In this document: piece after piece, positions 37,961 through 49,400 of the stretch
How positions within the stretch are numbered: the stretch's first letter is position 1
Layout: each line of letters opens with the position of its first letter
Assembly: GCF_001522545.3 (NCBI RefSeq)
Contig: NC_031773.1
Location: 47,104,359-47,168,358 of the forward strand
Direction of reading: 5' to 3'
Length of the DNA stretch: 64,000 bases
Source of the DNA: Parus major
Lineage: Eukaryota > Chordata > Aves > Passeriformes > Paridae
Notes under the pieces: model-generated
Told to the model about the DNA's origin: nothing
The model's database searches: none
What the model saw: the letters and a program-made list of their open reading frames with translations, nothing else
Position numbers and translations under genes: made by a program

Positions 37961-40506
37961 CTACAGCTCCGACTGTGAGCGGGAGATGCGTGGGCCCTTG
38001 CGGATCTCCTTCCGCTTCTCTTCCTTCTTCCTCCTCTTCTCCTCATCCCGCAGCGCCTTCTGAAAGGTGTCAGCACTGGGGAAAAACTGTGGATTGACAG
38101 CAAGGGGTCAGCATGGGCGAGCGCCCACTGCCTCCCAGAGGCACAACCCCTCCAAACCACCAAAGCCAACACACAAGCCTCATAGCCCAGGCAGCTTTGA
38201 GCACAGATGCAGCACGAGGCAAACGGTCTCAACCACAAGGCAGTGGCCACAGAAGGGAAGAGAGGGCACCAGGTGCCCAAAGTAGACCATCGATGGGAAA
38301 TTCAGTGTTTGTGTTTCAGCCATGCTTATTCAGTGACAGAGGCTTTTGGCCATTTCCCACAAGCCCCCCATTTCATTCCCCAGCCAGTTGCCTGCAGCTG
38401 CAACACGTATGGGGAAGCCCATGAGGCAAGCCGGCAGCATTGCCATCTTACCTCTGACTGGTCCGTTTTAAAGGGATTGCGGTAATCGGGTGATTTCTCA
38501 CTGATTCCTAGCTCCTGAGCCATCTGCAGAGCAAAGGGGAGACCTCACTGGGGAGTGGTGCCTCCCACTCACATCCCCCAGCTATGTGACCAGGGTCCCC
38601 TACTCTCCCACCAGTCCCGTCCATGCTCTATGCTCTACCCCTATCCCTCAGCCCAAGGACAGCCCCCAGATATGGGGGAGCCCTGCTTTCCTTTTACCCC
38701 AAAATCCACACCCCACCAGCCTAGCAGCAGAAAGGGTTCACGGCAGAGGGACGAAGAGCCATACCAGCCGCAGGACCTGGGAGTGGGGTCCCTGCTCGAA
38801 CACACCCGTCAAGTTGCAGAAGCCAATGCCCCAGCGGATGAGGCTGTTCCAGTTGGAGTTGCGGTCAAAGTAGTGGTGCACGATCTTGGGGAAGCGCAGG
38901 ACGACGTCCCCGAAGAAGGCAGTGTTCTCCACCACGTGGGAGTATGCTGTGGGGACAGTCACCAGCACAGGCTGAGGGCAAACCCATAGGCTCTCCAGTA
39001 TGAATTGGTCAGAGAGGCAGCAACAGGGTCCCCAACAGACAGGGACCAGCCCAGGTCTGGTCTGGATGCATAGGAGTTTTGTACCTACCCCAGCACTGAT
39101 CCCAGGAAGAATGTCTGTGGTGCACCAGAGCACCAGAAAAAGGGAGGGGAGTAAAAGCCAGAAAGGACCTACCATCCTTTATCTTCTCATCCTGAGGGAA
39201 GGGCCCATCAGGAGGCACATCGGCAGCAATGAGCACAGCACGGGAGTCCTCCAGCACCTGCCAGAGCCCTCAGTTACTGCCCTGTCCTTCCAGCCTAACC
39301 CTGCACCCTGGAGGTGCTGCCACAGCTGCCTCACTGAAACCCCATGGCATCCTCCCTTCAGGTCCTAAAGCTCACCTGCCACACGCTCCACAGAAGCCCC
39401 CAACCCTTCCCATTCCCACCCACCCTTGTGGGCTCAGAGTGCAGCCTGCACTGTGGCTTACTTTGAAGAGTCCCTTGAGCATGATGTCAATGATTTTGTA
39501 CTGCTGGTTGATGTCATTGAGCTCAATCAAGTTCTTCAGAGCATTCATCTGGTCCTTGCGCTTCACCTCGAACAGCTTCTTATCTGCAGCACTGTCAAGG
39601 GCACTGCCGACACTCTCTCACCACACTGCTGCTCTCCGCCCTCCACCGGGCCCCCGGTACCATCCCAGCGCCCCCAGTTCTCCATGAGGTGTCTGAGGGG
39701 CAGCACCTGAGCCAGGATGAAGCACAGATTTCCAGGAAACCCCTCGCCCAAACACCCCAGCAGACCCTTAACAATGTTAAGAGCTTGTGGAGAGCTTTCT
39801 ACTTGCCAGTCCAGTCTCTTGCTGATGGGCTGGAGGAGGAACATGAACTGCCACCTTCCCTGTGTGTCTCCACATACTCATTATCTTTTCATACTTTGCC
39901 TGTTCACCAGGGGATGCTGCTGTGTGCTAAGAAGGGCTTGCATTAGCCCACATCCTCATGGGGAAAAGGTACCTGTGGCACTGAGGAGACCAAGTGCCAC
40001 AAGCCCAGGAGTCCTCTTCCACTGTCCCAGATGGTGACCCCAAATCACTGAGAAGTGCAGGTGTGCTCTGCCTTCTGGCTGGCCATGCCACTTCCAAGAG
40101 CAGACTGGGAAATGTGCTCAGTGGGGCACAATGTGTGCACAATGGGGCAGGAAGAAAACCAGGCACCACTGCCATTTCTGCTCCTGCACCAAGCCAGGCA
40201 CTTGGTTAGCAAACCCAGGAGCTTGGCTAAAGCCCATCTACAGAAGGACAAAGCAGCAACTTCCCAGTGCTTCTGCATCCTCTCTTTTCCACTGCCTTGT
40301 GCCCCTTTCCACGATCTCTGACCCTTTCCCTGTCATGTGCTCCCTCCAGCCTCTGTAGCCATTAGTGCATACGTGGTCACGAGGGGCAGGCTGCAGAGGA
40401 TACAGATTTCCAAGCCAGAGTCAGCTCTCTGTTTCTCCAGGTCTGTGAAGCTGCCCTGGGACAGCAGCAATGCCAGCAGAAAGGGGCAGATGAAGAGAAA
40501 ATCCAT
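37961..40506 (-). CDS. CCDC134: Coiled-coil domain-containing protein 134 (6 coding exons)
   Basis: Minus-strand coding exons are 40506-40404, 39583-39462, 39257-39173, 38946-38765, 38523-38452 and 38086-37961. All are GT-AG, the phases agree, and the product of 229 aa is the same length as the human protein. It has a hydrophobic signal peptide (about residues 2-18), a central helical region, a conserved segment with the motifs [17 protein letters not shown] and NWN.LIRWGI, and a highly charged Lys/Glu/Arg helix near the C-terminus. It ends in QSEL, a KDEL-like ER-retrieval signal. The family is reported in the ER lumen, where it takes part in N-glycosylation and stability of GRP94, and as a secreted regulator of MAPK signalling. 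The start chosen is the ATG at 40506; an upstream GTG codon is not used. The exon begins at acceptor CTTTTAG|GC (40521), so 5'UTR is spliced from an upstream exon. Confidence 0.95.
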
Positions 40507-41567
40507 GTTGGCCACTGCAGCCTAAAAGAAAACAGACCAACAAAACCAATGATCAGTGAGGAGACTTACCAAAAGGAGGAGTCACCTGAGCCACTTGGGA
40601 CTGATGACACACTGCCCTTGGCACCAGGGTCCTTGCCCATCCCTTGTCCCCATGATGGGTCTGAGGGATACAGTGGCCAGAGCAGAGCCACATGGTGATG
40701 TCCCAGCCTGCTCTGCCCTGCAAGTGAAGCCCTGGTCTCCCTCTTCTCTCTACCTGCCTGCACTGCCAGCCTCCAGGCATCTGACCCAGCAGAAAAAAAT
40801 AAGTCCTACCCCTCCTTCCAAAAATAACAGCTAGCTTTTTACAGGGTTTGTGAGGCAAAGCAGCCCAACAACCACAACAGCAGGTCTGGAAGGAAGAGTA
40901 GGATCAGTGAGGGGTTGAAATCCATCTCTCCTTCAAGCCCCTGTGCAACCAGTTCAGCAACCTCCACTCACCACTTTGGGTATTGGTACCTGGACCCTTT
41001 CCCTCACTACAAGCTGGGCGCCGCCTGCAGGTCCCAGGCCGAAAAAAAAACAGTTAGGTGATCTGGTGGTAACTTCCCCCTCCAAACAAGCCCCTTCCCA
41101 GGCAGCATCTGAGGCTTTGAAGGGATGTTCTTGGGCAGAGCTCCTCCTGACCACACAGGTCCCTCAGACAAAGTCAACAGCTGGAGGAAATAGTCCTTGA
41201 GAATGAGGACCCTCTTGGACAATCTATACCCGGAAAAGGAGAGCAGTAGCTCAGTCCCCAGGCAGCAGAACTCAAGGTGGTCTGTCCTCAGGCACGAGGC
41301 TTCCACAGAGCAGAGCACAGGCCACTGGCAATTACAGAAGCAACAGCTCCTTCAGAGGCATTGTCTGAGCCACCTCTTGCTCCCAAAGGAAAGGCCACCA
41401 GAGATGCGTAAGGCCACCAGAGCTGACCTCACCCTATGACCCACTGCCCTCTTGAGTCTGAGTCTGCCTGCCCAGCCAAACCTGTCTCTGTAATGCCCTA
41501 ACAGTGAGACAAAACTAAATCCCTTCTTGTTCTTTTCTTGTTGCTTTTCTTTTTTAAACAAATATAA

Positions 41568-41573
41568 TTTATT
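41568..41573 (-). terminator. Isolated minus-strand AATAAA inside CCDC134 intron 1
   Basis: The minus strand has AATAAATTATATTTG followed by A- and G-rich sequence. It could be an intronic polyadenylation site of CCDC134, the end of an unannotated transcript, or chance. No coding exon leads into it. Confidence 0.3.
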
Positions 41574-43959
41574 CAACTCCAAGCCACAAAAGGTAAAGCA
41601 GGCAGCACCAGCAGCTCTCCCAGCACTGCAAGGATCAGCAGCAGCTCCCACCATGCACCTCCTGCCGAGACCAAGCCAAGCATCTTCACACCCCTGGCAA
41701 AGGCAGGGGAACAGCGTTAGACAAACATGAAAAACCCTCTGAAATATTTTGCTGTTGTGCTTTGTAAAAGGCAACACCTCTGGAAAGGAACAGACCAGAG
41801 TAAATACAACCAGCATTACTGAAGAAGACTTGGCTGCCCCTGGTGTGGGCTCAGCAACATGCCCCATGCTTCTGACACGGTGCAGAGCCAGGATGGCAGC
41901 ACAAACCCTTATGCTAGGCTTGGGGTCTGTCCCTTCTTCCCACTGCAATGTGAGGCTTAAGCCGTATTCCAGCTGTCCTGAATGCCACAAAGCACACCAG
42001 CAAGCCAAGGCTGTAAGGAAAATTCTCCAGCCCAGGCAAACAGATGTTCTCTTGGACTCACCAGCCTGGTCAGCTTCCACGAGACAGCTTCACCCTGCCA
42101 AAAACCATGGCACAAGGACCCAGGGCCTGGCTCAGTGAGGTAAGTCTGTCCTCTGCAGAGCCCCCAAGCTCTCTGGGAGAAGGAAGTGCAGCAATGCAAA
42201 AGCACAAAGAGTGACTGCCCTGGGACTTGGGCTCCTGTTTGCCCCTCAGATCAAACACACCACCATAAGGACCAGGCTGGCTATTTGCCATGCTCATGGA
42301 GAACTGGAAAGAGACACTGGAAGTAGCCAGTGGCCTCCAGACCAAGCTGGAAGGCAAAAAGCAGACAGGCTGCCCACAACAGCTCTGCCATGCTGCCTGT
42401 GGCAGTCCCAGCTGGGAGGGCAGGGTCTGCTGTATCCCCCATTTCCAACACTGGAGTTGGGTGGCCAAAGGATGTTCCACAGGAGCTGCAAAAAGCCCTG
42501 ATCAAGGCAGCAGCAGAGCAAAGCTATTGGCTGAAGCAGCTGCCAGCCAGCCAGCTGCTGCAGCACAAGGTCCACCTGGCTGCTTCCGAGTCTCAGAACA
42601 GTGATGGGCTTCTTCAGAGACACAACAGCAGATACTGGGGTAGAGATGGTCAACGTTCTCAATGCAAATGTATTTAGATCCTTTTACATCAGCCCTAAAG
42701 ATTGTCCCACGGGACAAGGAGAGGACTGGAGAACCATGCCATACTGGAAGCCCACCACTTTTTCATCTGATCTGCTGGCACTCATTCTCACATTGAAGCT
42801 ATTTATTTGCCATTGTCTATCAGGGCTAAAACATGCCGGTGAAAATGAAGCAGGGCCCAGTTGTTTCTCTTACCCACAGGGAACTTGGGGCTACTGATGC
42901 CATGTGGGACCAGCTCAGATTTATTTCCTTTAGCTGCCCTGGCAATTTCACCACACTTTAACAGCAGAGGACATTCCCTCCTCTCCAGGCCACACTATGC
43001 AACAGCAGAGGTGCCAAAGCTCCTTGCAGATGTTCCTCCATGCTCTCCCAACAAACTCTCTCTCATGTCTTCACACCTGCTGAGGGATGAGACAGAAACA
43101 CTGCAGAGCTGCTCCTCTCTCCCCTCCCTGCTCCTCCCTGAATTGATTTCTGCCAAAGACAGCTCTGCCTGATGCTCCCAGTGCAGTCCAGGGAGCCAGG
43201 GCCTGGCCTGATGCTACAGATGGAAAGGAGTTTCCACCAACATTGCCTTGCAGCCCTGGCCAGCTGGCTGTTTCAGCAGCAAGCCCACCAGTCTGTCTCA
43301 CTGTCTCCCAACCTCTTAATTTAGATGTGTTTTTCCAAAGACATGATAACAGATGCCGTGTAATAGATGGTTAGTACTTCCCATTAAAATGTTCTCGATT
43401 ACTTTATAAATTTTCCTGCAGGAGCCCCATCTGAACGAAGCATCCCTGAGATTTATTCACCTAATGAGCTTGCAGGGCAGAGCCATGCTGCAATGCTTTG
43501 GTTCCCAGGAGAAACTTTTGCATGATCCCCCCACCTTCCCTCTGCAGGCACTGAAATGTAGGGGGAAAAGCATCATCCTTCACCAGGAGCATGCTGTGGC
43601 AAAACAAGGAATGAAAACTCCCTCCCCCACGAATCCATTTCTGAGACTCTCCTCCAACAACCAGATGAGGATTAATATCTTCTTACAGGTGAACCAAAAA
43701 CCTCAGAAGTGAAACACTGCTGCTCAGACTCCTCTAGGAGGACACATCGATATGGGGCTTACAGGACCAGCTGCTCCAGTGGAAACGGCACTGGCCATTT
43801 ACACCTGCTCGTCTCCAAAGTCTCTCAACCACCAAGCCCAGAAGCTCTCGTACCACAGGGTTTGGCAGCCCCGATTTCCTGCTGTGGTTTCCAGCAGGGA
43901 TCGGTCCATCCCAGCCCACCCTCGTGTCTCCCGTCGTGCAGGAGAGGTTCAAGAAGCAC

Positions 43960-44700
43960 CCTGAGGGGCTCGGGAGGCCGCTGGCACAGGGAGATGGGGA
44001 TTCTCCCGCAAGCTCGGCTGAAAGTAAAAGCAATCACACAGGGACCGTGGAGCGCAAAGGGGATTAGGCGAGCCTACCCCGGCCGCGCTGCGGGAAACCC
44101 ACCCGGAGCCGTGTCCAGCGGACGTAGCAGGCGGCACACGGGAGGAGCGAACCCTCGGGGGGGACGGCAGCTCCCAGGAGCCGCGGAGGTCCGCTCCTCC
44201 CGCGGCTCCAGCGCGGGGCGAGCAGGCGCCGAGGGCAGGCAGAGCCCGTCGGGCACAGCCCTTTAACCCAGGCTCCAAGGAGGTGTCCCGGGACCTCCCT
44301 GCCCGCCCCGCTCTCGGCCACCGCGGCTGCCCAGGAGGGAGCGAGCACCGGCCACCTCCGCCCCGTCCCGCGATGCCCCCGGAGCGGCCCCAGGGCTGCT
44401 CCCGCCCTTCCCTCCTGCCCCACCACGGCCCCNNNNNNNNNNNNNNNNNNNNNNNNNNNNNNNNNNNNNNNNNNNNNNNNNNNNNNNNNNNNNNNNNNNN
44501 NNNNNNNNNNNNNNNNNNNNNNNNNNNNNNNNNNNNNNNNNNNNNNNNNNNNNNNNNNNNNNNNNNNNNNNNNNNNNNNNNNNNNNCCGCCGCCGCCGCC
44601 ACCGCCGCTCCGCCCCGCCGTGTCACTTCCTGAGCCCCCGCCCCGCCCCGACACCGGCACCGGCCACGCACCGGCGGGCGCTCCGAGGGTCTGGAGGCAG
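43960..44700. promoter_or_regulatory. CpG-island promoter, probably CCDC134, interrupted by gap
   Basis: A GC- and CpG-rich stretch with a (CCG)n run at 44587-44605 and GC boxes. It includes the ETS-type site CAGGAAGTGA on the minus strand (44632-44623), typical of housekeeping promoters. Located between the MEI1 3' end and CCDC134, it is best explained as the CCDC134 promoter and noncoding exon 1. The gap hides part of it. Confidence 0.6.
44433..44586. other. Assembly gap (154 N)
   Basis: Unknown bases interrupt the GC-rich promoter. Flanking CCG repeats suggest a sequencing or assembly drop-out. Open frames read across the Ns are meaningless. Confidence 1.
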
Positions 44701-44709
44701 CAGGACAGC

Positions 44710-46434
44710 GGGGGCTGGGGCTTTAGTCGAAGGGGTCACTCGGGACCTGGAAGAAACCTCCTCATCCCTATGGGAAACGCAGCGTGTCTGCTTCCCCCGG
44801 GATCCTGGCTGAGCCCCCACCGCCCCTTCCAGCCCAGAGCAAAGGGACCATCTCGCAGCCCCATCAGCCAAGGCGGGTGAGCAGAGCACCTCTTCCGCAG
44901 CATTCCTGTATGACATCGTTACCCCAGGCAGGTCTGCATTTTGAAAGATGAAGGGCATCAACCAAGCCTTATCCCGCACAGAAGGGGAAACGGAGCCGTT
45001 TCAGTAACAGAACTGAATTTTAATTTCAACAAACCTTTTTCCTCAAAATGAGCAACAAGTGACTTCCTTTGTCCATCTTCTCCCTACTGGGAATGAATGG
45101 CAGGATGGGATCTCCTGCTGCATTCTTGCTTTGTTCCTCTGCTCTGTGCACTGTATCTTCTCATTTCAATCTCCAATGTGTGAGAGGGACACTGCCACGC
45201 TTCCCAGACATCTGTCATTAACAGCATGAGTGGAAACCAAAGGAAAGGCATGCATGCTATGGGAATTCCCACATTCGACGTATCACTTACAGGAGGTTTT
45301 CATTACTAAACCAACCCTCCCAAAGCCATGGAACCTCACTCCCAACATATGTGAGAAATACCACTGTAGGTTAACCTGAAGAAAAGTCAAAGCTCCATTT
45401 TGACAGAGAATTTTGTCTTCCATGTCCACAACTAACTTATTAATGTAGTCCCACCGCTACATTTCAATTGTATCTAAGATCCTTCCCAACCACTAAGATT
45501 TGAAGGTTTCTTAATACATAGAAAAAGTTAGAAATTAAAGTAATGTCAACAATGTAACAAAACCTCCCATCCAAATTCCCTCCTCCCTGTACAGAGAAGC
45601 AAAATGGAGTGGAAAGGGACTTCATGGGGCTCAATGGCCTCCACCAGGACTACTTGCCCTCTGAGTGTCCCACAACAGAGCGGTAACACCACATTGGGGG
45701 TAAGCATGAGGACAAGCTACTCCTCACAGGACAAACACCTCACCCACCACATACCCTACACGTGGCTGATGACAGTGCCCCTCAGTGAAGGAAGTCCCCA
45801 CACCCATAGGAAATCACCGCCATGGCCGCTTCCATCACTGCTACATGTCTGAGGCAATGCAGTGTGATGAAAACAGGAAGGCAAAAAAAAAAAAAAGTTT
45901 GAGAAAAAACCAAATACTGCACCAGGTTCCCTCTTTCTCCACAAGGCATCTGGGAGTGGTCCCTGCCTCCATCACCAGAGAAGTGGATTTAGTTTGCAGA
46001 GGTGGACTCCAGGCCCAAACAGAATAAAATCTGGTAACTCCACTCAGTGGTTCCCAAATGCTCTCTGCATTTTGAAAGTGCCTGAGTCATATCTGGGTTT
46101 CCACTACTTCATGGGCATACTGGCACTAGATGGCATGCAAACAGAGATTAACTCATTGCTCATCCTCCAGGGAAATCAATAGAGATTGTTACTGCTTTGA
46201 AGCCAGAGACTCCCAAGCCTGCTCCCCTTTCATCAGACCACCTCTGCTTTATAGATGAATGCAAGCCCAGCATACAGACCCATCTTTAATGCCAATTGTC
46301 TCCTCATTTCCAAAATGTCTTCTCAGATTAGGATGTGATGAAGTCTTTCATCCCAAAGTTAGCCAAGCGTAGAAACCACTCAGAGTCTTTCAATTTTGTT
46401 TGCCTTCAGCTGGAACAAGAGAAGCACCAGCAGA
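44710..46434 (-). other. Intergenic sequence and probable MEI1 3'UTR
   Basis: No coding exon was found between the CCDC134 promoter and the MEI1 stop codon. Minus-strand ATTAAA variants occur at 46283-46288 and near 45015-45020; either could end MEI1 transcripts. No canonical AATAAA was found on this strand here. Confidence 0.45.
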
Positions 46435-49400
46435 TTAAGTGTCCCTTCTACCTCTGTTACACCTGCCACACACATCAGCTGTCAAAGGATACACAATGTC
46501 CTGATGCTTTACACAAGTGGTCTTCTGTCCCAAGAGGCGATCCAGCAAGGTCTGAATGATCCCTGACTGCTCTGGCTCCACCTGGTAATGACTGCTCTGA
46601 ATCTGAGGGGTCAGAAAAAAGAATGATTTCCAGAACAACAGAAAACTGTTGGGCTTGTTCCTTCAGACTCCCTCCCTCATCTCCACACAGAGCAATGAGA
46701 TCTTCAAAGGCCAAAGCAAAAGCCTAGGGATTCCGTTCTTGTTTTCCTAAGCAGTCACTGCTCTCTCACCTGAGAAAGGAAGAGGTGGAGAGCACAAGAT
46801 GTGGCCTCGGGCAGCTCTGCTATGTTGGCTTCTGCTGCCTCCTGAATAATCTGGCTAATTTCTTTTTGAGAAATGATGTTGTTGCTCTGATATCTCACAA
46901 ACTTGAACAAAGGAAAAAATAGACACATTAAATAGTGGAAGACCCACAGAATGCAACAGTGACTCATCACTTGCAGAGACCTCTTCTATGTGCCATTACT
47001 GCAGCACCTTAACCACAAGCCTGATTTTTATACCACTTCTAATGGAACCAGTGCAAGTATCTATGTTGATGGTGCTGTGATTTATAGCCAGACTTATTTT
47101 GGTATAAGCTGGGAAGGAACTAAAATAAATGAGGTAACCTTTTAAATCTGAAATAAGAACAGCAAATACTCACAGACCCATCTTTTATTTGGAGGGGGAA
47201 GGTTCACTTTAATAACCCCCTCCTCTCCTTCACTGCCATGAGGGCTCTATCTTCAGGACCACATTCCCCCTCCAGCCCACATACAGCAGGGTAGTATATT
47301 GCACTAACTCCCTGCCCTTAAAAGTAAGGTCTGTAAGGTCAAGACTGGAGACAAGCTGTGATGCCAAGCAGCCAGCTTGCTTCCTGACTGGTAACAGCAG
47401 TTGCATGTTCTCTGCAAGTTTCCCCGCTCCTCCCCAGGGGTCTTAGATGATATAAATAAATGTTACCAACACCAAAAGAACAGGAGGTGCTCACTAACAG
47501 CAGTCAGTTTCTGCAGGGTGTGGAATTTCGCTTGAAAGTATCATTATTAATACAGGGCACAAATATAGTCCCAGACAAAGCCACAGCAGTATCAGACTGT
47601 GCTGCATAGCAGGTTAAGTACCAACAACCAGCCCACATGCATTGTACCAACATACTGGGAAAGATGGGGAATAGCCCACCCTTCTGCTGCTCACCAAAGT
47701 CATCAACCTGAGAACTTCTGGCTGCAGAAAGGACTTCTGGCCCCCACTGAGTAGTGTGAAGAGCAGGAATCGGTGCCACGGCTGTGAAGCAACGTGTAGA
47801 GCTGAGAGAGAAGGAGAAGCCAATCAAAGACAGCTGTAAAACTGCCCAAGTGACAGGCTGAACCCAGCTAAGGACAGTCTTCAATACTGAACCCAAGTTT
47901 TCCCTCCTAGACCCCACACTGTGAAACACTAAGGGGATATTTTGCACTGTTCTTACTTGCTTTTTAATCTGTCACTCTCTGGGCAAGAGTTCAGTCAAGA
48001 GGACAAAAGCTTAATAGCTTTTCAAAGCAGAAAATACATATTGTCCATCTTCATGCTGGTACGGGAAGAGAAACCTTCTCCTGGGGCACATAACACAGTG
48101 AGGGAGTATCTTTAGCTTGGGGTTTTAAAAATAAAGCCCTGCAGTTTCAATATGAGGACAACTCTCCTGACCTCAGTTTTTATTTAGCTGCAGAATACCC
48201 TCTGGGTAATGAGGAAAGCCCTATAACAGAAGCTGAACAAACTGAGCCTGGATCTGCATCAGACAGTGGACTATGAGACCAGCCAGGCTGATGGTGGCAA
48301 TGCAGTCAGTAGAGAAAATGCTCTTACTAAAGAACATATATGATAATATAACATATATTAGGTAAGACTATAAGTCTGTGATGGCATGAAGTCTTTCCCT
48401 GAATGCTGAAATTAAAATGTTATTATCTTGTATTTATTACAGGTTAGGAGCATGGGATGGACAAATAGATCAGCTGATATAACTTGTTATACTATAGCAA
48501 CTCATCAGAGTGTTAGGTCTCTTTTCCACTGGCAGTCACATAACCTCCCTATTGCTACTACAGGAATCTTTTCTATAGGAAAACAATGCTGACAAATAAT
48601 GTAAAATATTTGGAGGATATCTTTCATCTGGGGAAAACGAGAAAGTACCAGAACTGTGCATAAGCCTGCTTTGCACCTTTGGAAATATCTCTGGACCAAA
48701 AGAGGGTTTTAAAAAGCCTCAAGTGAGTCAACTCCTAGAGGCAGAGTCCAGGACAGACTCTTTCCAGTGTTCTTGCATCTTTCAGCCAAATACCACTATT
48801 CTACTTGGAATAAGGAGACTCTTGTTATTGCTGTTATGAACTTCAGCACCACAGCAGCCAGAGTGACAGGTTCAGCTGTTGCTGCAGCAGCATTTCATTA
48901 GTTGAATCCCAAACCAGCAGAGCCTTCCCATAACTTTTTTTTTTTCAAATTCAGCCTTTTAATAGCCTCCCTTCAGCTACTGGCTGTCATTCATCCGCAG
49001 TATTACGTCTTTATCCAACCACTTCCTCTCTCCCACCAGTGTCCCTTTTGCCTAGTGTTCATTCACTCCACTCCCTTCTCTATTAGTGTTTAAACAACTG
49101 AAGCTAACAGGTTGGGGTACAGAGAACTTTCTGGTTTAAGAACAGAGCCAGCACCTGAACTTTGTGGCAGGAGGCTGACAATAAACAGAAGGGTCTGTTC
49201 TTCCTCTCTAACTGTACCATGCAGTTGTGTTATGTTATACTGAAAACATGGTATACATTAGGTCTGACATGCACTCTGGAAACCAAGGTCAGAATTCACT
49301 CCTGGAAATCCAGAATTTCCATCTTCCATAACCTAAGGCTGCCTAGTACCCTCTCCTCCCTTCCCTTCCTTCAGGGCCAAACTGTGACCAACACTGTCCT

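Larger units (their letters stand above)
40522..44600 (-). other. CCDC134 intron 1 (probable) up to noncoding first exon
   Basis: A strong acceptor (TTTTCTTTTAG) at 40522 precedes the start-codon exon, so the first exon is noncoding. The CpG island at about 43960-44700 is the likely source. The intron includes a minus-strand AATAAA at 41568-41573 and an AT-rich island at 43320-43470. A 242-codon minus-strand frame at 41352-42080 begins with GTG and lacks splice or domain support, so it is not called. Confidence 0.5.

Noticed and set aside
41352..42080. 242-codon minus-strand frame as a protein gene
   Set aside because: It begins with GTG, has no recognisable domain, and lies in CCDC134 intron 1. 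Kept only as a low-interest finding because of the nearby AATAAA.
43949..44671. 240-codon minus-strand frame across the N gap
   Set aside because: Much of its length is unknown bases; flanks are GC-rich promoter sequence.
45440..45500. Possible CR1 3' end near 'GATCCTTCCCAACCACTAAGATT'
   Set aside because: Only about 20 bases resemble the CR1 tail and no body sequence is attached, so chance similarity cannot be excluded.
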